In this document: positions 42,919 through 50,665 of the stretch, in pieces
Layout: every line of letters starts with the position of its first letter
Numbering within the stretch: position 1 is the stretch's first letter
From: Stentor coeruleus
Lineage: Eukaryota > Ciliophora > Heterotrichea > Heterotrichida > Stentoridae
DNA length: 50,665 nt
Direction: 5' to 3'
NCBI GenBank assembly: GCA_001970955.1
Contig: MPUH01000491.1
Span: forward strand, 1 to 50,665
Notes under the pieces: model-generated
Told to the model about the DNA's origin: nothing
What the model saw: the letters and a program-made list of their open reading frames with translations, nothing else
The model's database searches: none
Program-made: the position numbers and the translations under genes

Positions 42919-43770
42919 CTAAGATTCAAAAATGCTTGCGACCCCTGTTGATGTAGATGAGGTTTTGATGATCTTAAACTCTATAAAGATTATACAAGAA
43001 GTGAGGATCTCGAATAATATGCTTGTGCACATCACAGGGACTATAAAATAGTGTATATCAGGATGCAATTTCATTATAAAGTAAACTATAAGTAAGATAA
43101 TCTTGTAAATCGAGTTCACAATCAAAACCCAAGAATAAATATTCAAATATTCTTTAATTCCACTTTTTTTGACCCCATAAAAGCCTACGAAACTCATAAC
43201 AACTGTCAGATTCCCTGATGTAAGTAAAGAGTTAGAAAACCACCTTCGTTCAATAGAACCTTTAGATATAGAAAGTATCCCTGCAGCAAATATTAGCAAC
43301 AAAGAAAGCACAGCTGCAATGAACGATGATAAAAAAGATGACCATTTGAGTATTTTCTTACCTCTGTGACTAAGTTTGATATTAAAAAGTTTATAAACTG
43401 TATCTAATCTATGTGAAATCTGCATCATAGCTTGCTCAATAGAGATTTTACTTCTTAAATTGACTTGATAAAAAATTTCTTTTCTGCTGTTAGGCATGAT
43501 TGATGATGCTGACATAACTGATGTAATACTGACAATTTGGATTATAAATTTAGGCAAAGTTGTCATAGAAGACTTTTCTTTTATATGTTCATAAGAAGCA
43601 TCATCTGTAAACAGGAAAATAATTGCTTTGGTATAATGGGAAAAGCCATGAGTAAATAAGAGGTTGGAATTTACATATGTTTGAGTTTGCTCAGCAACTT
43701 GAATGAATTGAGTACATAAATCTTGGGCTTCGCTTATTATGAGGATCTCTTTAGGTTTCTTCCCAGACAT
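42919..43770 (-). CDS. Uncharacterised four-TM membrane protein
   Basis: 283 aa, ATG start, TAG stop. Residues 1-150 are soluble, with a mixed alpha/beta pattern ('EILIISEAQDLCTQFIQVAE', 'AIIFLFTDDASYEHIKE', 'LPKFIIQIVSITSV'). This reads somewhat like a Rossmann-type or partner-binding domain. Four hydrophobic segments follow at about 150-175, 183-205, 218-242 and 246-272. A short polar tail (STSTG) ends the protein. No family is recognised; absence of a signal peptide puts the N-terminal domain in the cytosol. Confidence 0.75.
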   Translation of the reverse strand: MSGKKPKEILIISEAQDLCTQFIQVAEQTQTYVNSNLLFTHGFSHYTKAIIFLFTDDASYEHIKEKSSMTTLPKFIIQIVSITSVMSASSIMPNSRKEIFYQVNLRSKISIEQAMMQISHRLDTVYKLFNIKLSHRGKKILKWSSFLSSFIAAVLSLLLIFAAGILSISKGSIERRWFSNSLLTSGNLTVVMSFVGFYGVKKSGIKEYLNIYSWVLIVNSIYKIILLIVYFIMKLHPDIHYFIVPVMCTSILFEILTSCIIFIEFKIIKTSSTSTGVASIFES

Positions 43771-43844
43771 TTATTGTGGAAAAAATTCATAGAGAATATG
43801 TTAGTGATATAAATACAAGGTTTAAGTATATAGGAAAATTTAGA

Positions 43845-44080
43845 TAAATTTTTGAGTTTTAATAGGATAAGATTTTTGGTTTGGTGAAAAGTGATTTTTT
43901 TATTAGAAAATGGGATTCTGATAAAATTTTGTTTTTGGTTTTAGATAAAAAATAACTCAAGATAAACCCANTAAATTTTTGAGTTTTAATAGGATAAGAT
44001 TTTTGGTTTGGTGAAAAGTGATTTTTTTATTAGAAAATGGGATTCTGATAAAATTTTGTTTTTGGTTTTAGATAAACCCA
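43845..44080. repeat. Assembly join: single N between duplicated contig ends
   Basis: Bases 43845-43949 recur exactly at 43972-44076 (105 bp), and 'GATAAACCCA' ends both copies (43961-43970 and 44071-44080). An N at 43971 separates them. This is the signature of two contigs whose overlapping ends were joined without merging. Distances and orientation across this point depend on the scaffold being correct. Confidence 0.95.
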
Positions 44081-44154
44081 CAAGAGGAAGGTTACAATAG
44101 TTTGTCGAAATCTAATAAAAACCTTCAGACACCTCTTCAATTATATTCAATAAA

Positions 44155-45000
44155 CTATGGGGTATCTTCTATCCGAAAACCAAATAATATCCACATATAA
44201 ATCTCCAAACTTTGATCTCCAACAATAAACCAGTTTATTATCCTCTTCAGGGACGATCTTTATATTTATAATATGCTACAACTAGCAATAATTAAAGCCA
44301 TATTTTTATAAAGATTTATACTAAATAGTATTTTTACCTAACTAAAATTCAATGCAACTTTTATAATATTCACAAATTATACTAATTTCATTTGGCATAT
44401 TTGATTCAACCTTTTTATCTTCATGACTATTACCCTTAAGATGTCATTAGAAATTACTGAGTTTTTTTCTTTTTTAATAATAATTTGATTTTCGCTTTTC
44501 ATTTTCAGTAGTAAATACCTATAACTATAAGTGTTAATTTTTTTAGAGGAGTTGTGTCTATGGGAAAAATATTTTAGATTTTTTATTAAGTGATTTCTGG
44601 TTATTTTGATATTTTATACAATTACTACTTTACCTTTTTGCTTCTGTATTTAAGGTTTATAAAAAATTATGTGTTTTGTATGAAAAAATCTTTTAATATC
44701 TGATTTATATGCAAATATTGAAAAAATTTAAGGTTTTTATTTTTTAAAATGGGTTTGTGATATTTATATTATTTTCCATTGTACCATAAAAACTTAGCAA
44801 ATTTATCATAAGCTTTTTTGATTTTCAGTAAAATACAACCTATATTTTGTTTCCTCATTGAATATCGTATAGTTCATATATTCAGACTAGTTTATAAAAC
44901 TTCACCAGTAAAATTAGCATAAAAGAAATAAAAATTCGTGTTAAGTTCAATACTGAAGCCTCAACCATATAACAATTTACTTACTACAAACAAATTTTAA
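44155..45000 (-). pseudogene. Relic of a PPC-gene tandem junction
   Basis: 44155-44305 matches the first coding bases of PPC paralogue 1 (compare 36225-36400, including a shared 'ATCCGAAAACCAA'). The match continues through the equivalent of the 35-bp spacer and then the C-terminal coding end of paralogue 2 (compare 36441-36990: cytoplasmic tail, TM, and the 'ATTTTCCAT.G.ACCATAAAA' stretch). Stops and frameshifts are frequent. The segment is thus a truncated leftover of additional tandem copies, oriented like the intact pair. Confidence 0.75.
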
Positions 45001-45275
45001 GATATGCTTTAAATTTTGCATATATAAAAACATTATCACTAAAATTATATCTCTTAATGAAAATCAAATTCATATTTTTTAATCTTAATCTACCATAATT
45101 TCAACTTTAATAATAACCCATACATTATATTCAACATCATTTATACTTTGTATTTTATTATATAGATAGTGATTCCTATCACATTATCTTTTAATAATAA
45201 TCTGACCATATAATGGATGATATTTTCCAAAGCACTTCCAGCCCCTCAAGCAAAAAAAAATTGTCATCAAGTATT
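44700..45275. repeat. Direct repeat, first copy
   Basis: Nearly identical (a few scattered substitutions) to 50056-50665. It spans the decayed PPC C-terminal segment and the start of the small ORF at 45213. The second copy carries a 34-bp insertion near 50380-50415. The start-to-start spacing is 5,356 bp; the second copy reaches the end of the window, so the true length is unknown. Confidence 0.9.
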
Positions 45276-45449
45276 CTGAATGATATTATTACAACTATGA
45301 AAGAGGAGCTCCAATCTGAGCTTAATGAAATGAAAGAAAAATATTCATTCGACTTTCAATTAGAATTGCCAATAAATAACAAGAAAATCATATGGGTTAA
45401 AGTCAAATCTCCAAAAAAGTTAACCGAACCAAGTAAATGCTCTTTTTAA
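45213..45449 (+). CDS. Small uncharacterised ORF, duplicated in the direct repeat
   Basis: 78 aa, ATG start, TAA stop. Ser/Lys-rich N-terminus ('MDDIFQSTSSPSSKKK'), then a helical charged centre ('IITTMKEELQSELNEMKEKY') and a short basic end. Copy 2 at 50602 keeps the ATG and the reading frame for all visible codons, in a neighbourhood full of broken frames. That is mild support for a real gene. No family is recognised. Confidence 0.45.
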   Translation: MDDIFQSTSSPSSKKKLSSSILNDIITTMKEELQSELNEMKEKYSFDFQLELPINNKKIIWVKVKSPKKLTEPSKCSF

Positions 45450-46543
45450 TACCCAAACCCATATATAATAGGGTCTTATATCTTTCAATATCATAGTAAT
45501 TATTTTTATTATACTATTTACTTAGTGTATATATAAAAATCTTTGTCTAGTTGCATATCTGGTTGCAAAGCCCTGTAATATGTTCTACCTTTTTCCGCGT
45601 CCACAGGAAATAATAAAGTGCGTAAAAATTAAAAATTTAATTATATATTCTAAATGGTGATAATGTTTATATTAGATATAATAGTATTTATGTTAAAGGA
45701 AAAAATATAAGATGATAATATTTTTTAAGGTATAGTTTTATAAAGGAAAAGTAAGGTGATTATTTTTTGTGGAAAGTAGAATTTTGATAAAAAAGGTATG
45801 GGAATTAAGATTTAAAGTATTTGATCTTTAAATTTAAAGCTAGATATGGATAGGAAGTATTTTTGGATAAGATAAAAGTAGATATTAAGAATGATAAAAG
45901 TGCATGCTTGGGTAAACGTTAATGCTTGAGAATTTAGTTTTTATATAGAGAAAATCAGTGTGTATTATGTGCTTGATTGATAAGGTTTTAGATGTAATGA
46001 TTTACTTATATTAAAGAGGAAGAGAGGTTCTAGTGTATAAATAAATACATTTGTGGGATAAATTTAGAGTTATAGATTATTCTTATAGGAATAACAAAAT
46101 ACTAGGTGAATGAAAATGAAAATTATACTTAATTTCACCTTTAATACATAATTAATGGAAAAGAGGTAAAGTTTATATAACTAATTACAATTTTTGATCT
46201 ATAAGCTCTTTAAAAAATGTTTACCTTTGGTATTTAGAATTACTATTTCTGCAGCTGTATGACATATTTTTACTTTAGGTTTGGACCTGCTTCTATGTTT
46301 TTTTTCCAAATATCACCATGAAGTTTACAATTTCCTGAATATCTTATAACTTTTTCTTGGATAGTTTTAAAACTATTCTTTTTTAGCAGATTATTAAATG
46401 TTCTCACTGCATTCATTAAATAAAAGCACAGTATAAATATCATTCACAATAATCTCAGGTTCTTCATGCAAATTTCTTAGCTAAGATAAGGAGTTTTTCT
46501 CTTTTATTAAAATACTAAAATTTTCAAAAACCAAATAAAACTT
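45450..46543. other. Gene-poor stretch with a possible decayed frame
   Basis: About 1.1 kb. 45545-45620 is less A+T-rich than its surroundings (see findings). 46160-46490 holds coding-like minus-strand fragments, listed separately. The rest is A+T-rich with nothing recognised. Confidence 0.5.
46160..46490 (-). pseudogene. Decayed coding fragment, unknown family
   Basis: Minus-strand fragments 'HEEPEIIVNDIYTVLLFNEC', then 'KNSFKTIQEKVIRYSGNC', 'KLHGDIWKKNIEAGPNLK' and, after a frameshift, 'KICHTAAEIVILNTKGK'. Their composition is protein-like, but a stop and a frameshift interrupt them and no ATG-led frame covers them. I do not recognise the family. It lies just downstream of the right ALIX pseudogene. 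Confidence 0.3.
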
Positions 46544-46544
46544 T

Positions 46545-48409
46545 AATGTCCCGATATTCTTCTTCCTAAGATATGGTTGATAATTTCATTTTTCTCTAAG
46601 TTTCTTGAATATATATAATCAGCTACTTTCTGCTGTAAAAAACTTAGATGGGCTGATAAGTTTGCATAAAATTGATAACCTTGAGATAAAATGATAGAAA
46701 AATTGTTATAAACTTTAACAGTTTGTTCGATTTGAGTTATAATCTGCACCCTTTGAGGATTATAATGCATGCTTCCTTTAGTCCTTTCGAAATCTGACTT
46801 TTTCTCACATACTAATTGTAATGATCCCCTTAATTCTCAGATTTCTTCTTTTTTAGGTTGATTTTCCCGATCTCAGCTGTAAATGTGAACTCTTTGGGTA
46901 ATTTAGCTTCTACAAGTTTTAATAGGGATTCAGTGATGCTGTTTTGATCTACTTCTTGTATGAGGACTTTTAATAATTTGTTTACTGAGTTTTCTGTGTT
47001 GCTTAAAGCATCTAAGGCTTCTTGATTGCTTTGCCGGGTTTGTAATGACCCTTGATCAAGCTGAACAGCCCCATTGATCCATATTAAGTTTCATAGGATA
47101 CTTTTAATATCAACTTTTAACCCATCATTCAAAACTTGACTTGTAGCTCGTCCCCATTGACACCCATAAGCTTGCCTTAAACTTTTATCCTCATCTTCCT
47201 CTCTAGTCAGTGTCACAATCAAATCTGTTAATAATTTCTGACACCCTTTACTGAGATGTCTGAGACTTGTCAGGCTATTTTCAAGTTAAAAAAACCCTCC
47301 AATGATTTGCACCTGTTGAATTTTTTTTCCATATAGCTTCAAGTAGACCAGTCTCACTGCTTAAAGTTTTAAATTTTTGAGGTAAACCCAAGACTCTAAT
47401 GCTTGATCTTGTTTTCTTTTCACATAGTTAATCCTCCCAGTTTCAACTGAACCATCTGATGAAATATTTCTTTAAACTCTGCACACAAGACAATAACCTC
47501 TTTTGGTACTAAACATAATAAAGTTTCCATTCCTGACTTTATATCCACTGGTGAAGGGAATTTGGCTGAATCATAAGCAGCTCTTAAACTTAAAGTCCTT
47601 GATTCAGAAATCCCATCCATATATATACTCAAATTTTCCCATTCAGCTAGTTCTTTGATATTATATTCAAAGCATTGCGTCCAGCTTCTAAAATCGCCCC
47701 TCTCAAGCCTTTAATCTGCATAACTTTTGCTATATTTTCATTAGCAAACCCCAATCTTGCTGCATCTTTATTAAAATCAGTACTTCATCCCTTCATCTCT
47801 TTCTGGGAATGATATCCAGTGCCAGAAAGAGTCAAATATAAAAGTGACTGAAACTTTAGCATATTTTTAAAGTTTTCTTGGAAATCCCTTGTAAGTTTTA
47901 ATGACACTAAAGTACAAAAAGCTTAGTCGACATTTTTATGGATTTTCCAAGCTGATTTGGCTAAGTTAACTTTGTTGTAGCTTTATCCATTCTGTCATAC
48001 TTTATATAGAAGCATTGGGATGTGAGAATTGATATAATCATTGATAAACACTCTGGGGTTAAGTGTGTATTGTTTTCAGGACGGGCCTCAGAACCTTGCT
48101 TACGGATTTATTCAGACATCCCATTGCATTTTGGAAGGCATTCAAGGCGATTTTATGCCCTTCATTATCATGTAGATCAGTTTCAGCACCCAGACAACTG
48201 TAGAGAGCTCCAATGTTATAAAGTAGACAAATTTTTATGTGAGGTCAAAAGCGACATTAACAGTCACTGCAAATTAATCTCTAAATGCGTCACCTTCAGT
48301 CAAGAATTGGCGAACTTTTCAATAGTTGCTTTTTCGTAGTTTTTCTTTATGCACTTCTCACAGTTTTTGAAGATTTGTATTTCTGTTTTTTTGACAGGAT
48401 ATTAAGCAT
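46545..48409 (-). pseudogene. ALIX/BRO1-domain protein pseudogene, right copy
   Basis: Inverted partner of the 7.1-9.0 kb pseudogene, better preserved in its second half. It begins at ATG 48409 and shows 'IGALYSCLGAETD', 'HLTPECLSMIISILTSQC' (BRO1 helices) and 'METLLCLVPKEVIVLCAEF' followed by 'KEIFHQMV' (start of the V domain). A long V-domain stretch ('QEALDALSNTENSVNKLL') follows, ending in 'FYANLSAHLSFLQQKVAD' (about 46610-46665), which corresponds to the 'FYNELTEIL..FQ.K..D' end of the ALIX V domain. Stops and frameshifts occur throughout, and about 170 bp present in the left copy are missing near 48230. No Pro-rich tail is recognisable. A functional ALIX gene must lie elsewhere if the cell has one. 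Confidence 0.8.
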
Positions 48410-49860
48410 TTAATTTGTTTCACCATCATCTTAAGATTAATGTCAGAGGCTAGAAGGTACTAGGAAGAAATTTAAATTAAAATCAGATAAAAATAAAAAT
48501 AAAGTTTGGGTATATAAGGGTAACTTAAATCCTGCTTAGAAAAATTATTAGAAAAGAACGATGAATATACAAATCATTAAAGGCTGAATTGAATTATTTG
48601 TGTAAAAACTCTATGAAACTAATAGCTAGAAAGATTAGAATAGAATATGGTCATTTTAAAAGTTTTGAATGTGATTAAAAATGGTCAATTAAAATACTAC
48701 ATTACTATATTAGTTATTTTAAATACAAGCATATATCTAAGAATAATAGATTTAAAATTAAGGATATGTAAAATTAGATTGGTGAGGGAAAATCAGATAA
48801 AATTAATGAAGCATTAAAAATGTTTTAGTTGGAAAATATCACTAAAAAAGAAATAATTCTTCTAATAGGTCTCATAAATATTAAGTTTATTATAAGTTTG
48901 ATTCATTGCCTAATAATATTATATTTCTTTGATAGAATTATTTTCATATTTACATAATAATAATTATATTGAATTCAGCTAAATAAGATAACTAGGTAGC
49001 CTTAATACTTTGAGTTCATTTGAGGCACTAATATAGATGAATAATTCAAAGAATAGGTTTAATTTATATTTTTTCTATATAAAATGTGAAGTTTATTATT
49101 GAATATCGCCAAGATTCAAGAAATACGAAATAGACTCTTGTTTAGATGACATAGACTTACTTTAATCTTTGTATTTTGTGGATGTTCAATAAAAATTTTT
49201 GCTTTAACTTAATTGGCTTTAAAAATGTTTATACATTTTTTATCAGGAATTAATCAGAATCATTATTAAATCCATATTATGAAGAATTAAGTAGTCTAAG
49301 CAAGTAATCAATTCAAGTAAGATAAAATTTCAGGTTTTAAAGTTAAAACAGTACCAAATTTTAGTTGATTTTTTAGAGTTTACTTTGACAAAAAACCTTA
49401 GATAATTTAAATTCCTATATAAATGGTGGAAATTAAGGCTGCTTTTTTAGTCTTAGTCATGATCTTAGGCGTGATAAAAGGAGACTACCTGTCGTTTGAC
49501 GAATTTACTTTTTATAGTCCAGGTCTTGAAGGAACAATTTCTCACAGGTCTGATTCTGGGGAACTAATACGTTCGAACGTGAAAGTATCTTTGTTTGACG
49601 AATTTATTGTGATGGTCCATGATTTTTCTGGAAAAATTTCTCACAGGTCTGATTCTGGGGTATTAATAGCTCGAACGTGAAAGTTTATTTTTATCTTGAA
49701 CCCTTTGAATTTATCTATTATTTCAACGGGCACATCAGACTTGAGAATGGATCTTCAGCCTTTTTCTTTTATATATGGTGTGCTGGAACTTATAATTTGA
49801 AAGCAGTATCAGATGATTCATTAAAAGGTGTTAGGCTATTCCTTAAAGGAAAATAAAGTA
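46560..49860. repeat. Right arm of the large inverted repeat
   Basis: Reverse-oriented counterpart of about 5815-9020: ALIX pseudogene, the divergent intergenic region and the 5' end of the giant gene. It lies on the far side of the N join, so the inverted arrangement relative to the left arm depends on scaffold orientation; the similarity itself does not. Confidence 0.8.
48430..48930 (+). pseudogene. Decayed reading-frame remnant, right copy
   Basis: Plus-strand fragments parallel those at 6640-7080: 'SEARRY', 'YKSLKAELNYLCKNSMKLIA', 'ARKIRIEYGHFKSFECD' and 'GEGKSDKINEALKMF', with stops between them. Same order and strand relation to the ALIX pseudogene as in the left arm. Family unknown. 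Confidence 0.3.
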
Positions 49861-49870
49861 CTGATTGAAG
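49423..49870 (+). pseudogene. Broken 5' copy of the left-end giant gene
   Basis: Starts with a good ATG and signal peptide ('MVEIKAAFLVLVMILGVIKG'), nearly identical to exon 1 of the giant gene. An internal duplication repeats the 'ISHRSDSG' segment (49538-49660). The first frame ends after 85 aa at 49680, while recognisable sequence ('NLKAVSD'-type, 'LKGV') continues in another frame to about 49860. Later exon 1 is missing. Only a short secreted peptide could be made from it. Confidence 0.8.
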
Positions 49871-49879
49871 TAACTCTCA

Positions 49880-50055
49880 TTGTAAATGGACTCGAGTTTT
49901 TGGAGAAAGCAAGCAGATAACAAGCAGTAGTATGGCTGAATTTGAAATTACATTTTTAAGCCTTGGAGCTGCTCAAATAACTGCTGAATCATCTAAAGAC
50001 TTTAGTAATTCAATTGCTCAATCTATTACAGTTTATTCAATTGATCCTAAATGCG
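49880..50055 (+). pseudogene. Relic of one Ig-like/Cys module of the giant gene
   Basis: Reads 'MAEFEITFLSLGAAQITAES' and then 'SKDFSNSIAQSITVYSIDPK', clearly matching the repeated module ('FDFEIQFTNLGETILTAQSS...YSVDPLC'). The Cys block after 'SIDPKC' is cut off exactly where the direct repeat (50056) begins. Same strand as the exon-1 copy just before it, with the sequence in between deleted. Confidence 0.75.
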
Positions 50056-50665
50056 CTGATTTATATGCAAATATTGAAAAAATTTAAGGTTTTTAATTTT
50101 TAAAATGGGTTTGTGATATTTATATTATTTTCCATTGCACCATAAAAACTTAGCAAATTTATCATAAGCTTTTTTGATTTTCATTAAAATACAATCTATA
50201 TTTTGTTTCCTCATTGAATATTGTATAGTTCATATATTCAGACTAGTTTATAAAACTTCATCAGCAAAATTAGCATAAAAGAAATAAAAATTTGTGTTAA
50301 GTTCAATACTGAAGCCTCAACCATATAACAATTTACTTACTACAAACAAGTTTTAAGATATGCTCTAAATTTTGCATATATAATAAACTATAATAATACG
50401 CATTGTGCATATATAAAAGCATTATCACTAAAATTATATCTCTTAATGAAAATCAAATTCATATTTTTTAATCTTAATCTACCATAATTTCAACTTTAAT
50501 AATAACCCATACATTATATTCAACATCATTTATACTTTATATTTTACTATATAGATAGTGATTCCTATCACATTATCTTTTAATAATAATCTGACCATAT
50601 AATGGATGATATTTTCCAAAGCACTTCCAGCCCCTCAAGCAAAAAAAAATTGTCATCAAGTATTC
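50056..50665. repeat. Direct repeat, second copy (runs off the window)
   Basis: Counterpart of 44700-45275, with a 34-bp insertion of A/T-rich sequence near 50380-50415 that itself looks like a local duplication of 'TGCATATATA'. It contains the decayed PPC C-terminal piece and, from 50602, the start of the small ORF. Confidence 0.9.
50602..50665 (+). CDS. Partial second copy of the small Ser/Lys-rich ORF
   Basis: Begins 'MDDIFQSTSSPSSKKK' exactly as the ORF at 45213 and is cut by the window end after about 21 codons. Intact as far as visible. Confidence 0.4.
   Translation, partial: MDDIFQSTSSPSSKKKLSSSI

Noticed and set aside
48022..48339. 105-codon plus-strand frame
   Set aside because: Antisense shadow of the right ALIX pseudogene; its peptide mirrors the shadow at 7407-7661.
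1..50665. tRNA, rRNA, CRISPR or telomere-repeat arrays
   Set aside because: No T-loop-like tRNA signature, no rRNA core, no regularly spaced repeats and no tandem telomeric units were seen by eye.

Overview
The window looks like macronuclear-type DNA of a heterotrich ciliate close to Stentor. The evidence is: introns of only 15 nt (GTAAAATTTATTTAG, GTAAAATTTACATAG, GTATAAAATATACAG, GTAACATTTACTCAG) plus one of 17 nt; high A+T; short gaps between genes; standard-code reading frames in which all 17 intact genes end in TAA or TAG; and a ciliate-like gene set (EF-hand CDPK, DYRK, SHIPPO-repeat and CFAP96-like axonemal proteins, giant secreted or membrane proteins). The genus is an inference; no rRNA or marker gene is present.

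Layout. 0.1-6.2 kb (-): one giant membrane-protein gene (signal peptide, Ig-like/Cys modules, REJ-like region, degenerate GPS, about 5 TM). It appears as three frames because of a 15-nt intron and an exact 61-bp tandem duplication that breaks the frame. 6.2-9.0 kb: left arm of a large diverged inverted repeat, carrying a broken ALIX/BRO1 gene. 9.5-21.9 kb: secreted Cys-rich protein, phospholipase D, a 3.5-kb gene-poor gap with an EF-hand relic, a myristoylatable CDPK, a DYRK kinase and a DOT1-like methyltransferase. 22.7-30.9 kb: compact block with CFAP96-like protein, two uncharacterised proteins, a NudE-like coiled coil, an 11-motif SHIPPO protein and ribosomal protein eS31 fused to a shrunken ubiquitin-like domain. 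31.4-41.5 kb (-): two tandem giant paralogues with PPC-like 'GDxDLYV' repeats and one TM each. 41.8-43.8 kb (-): a basic disordered protein and a 4-TM protein.

At 43,971 a single N sits between two copies of a 105-bp sequence, so two contigs were joined there without merging their overlap. The right piece (44.1-50.7 kb) is mostly a gene graveyard: a relic of a PPC-gene junction, a small ORF within a direct repeat of about 0.6 kb (spacing 5,356 bp), a second ALIX pseudogene on the opposite strand, and broken 5' pieces of the left-end giant gene. The head of the giant gene and the divergent ALIX gene therefore exist twice, inverted, about 40 kb apart, both decayed on the right.

How the genes relate: the middle of the window is ordinary housekeeping, signalling and cilium genes with no operon logic. 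The two ends hold fast-evolving cell-surface families with partial copies, the pattern of birth-and-death evolution or a recombination-prone (possibly subtelomeric) region. No CRISPR, tRNA, rRNA or intact transposon was recognised.
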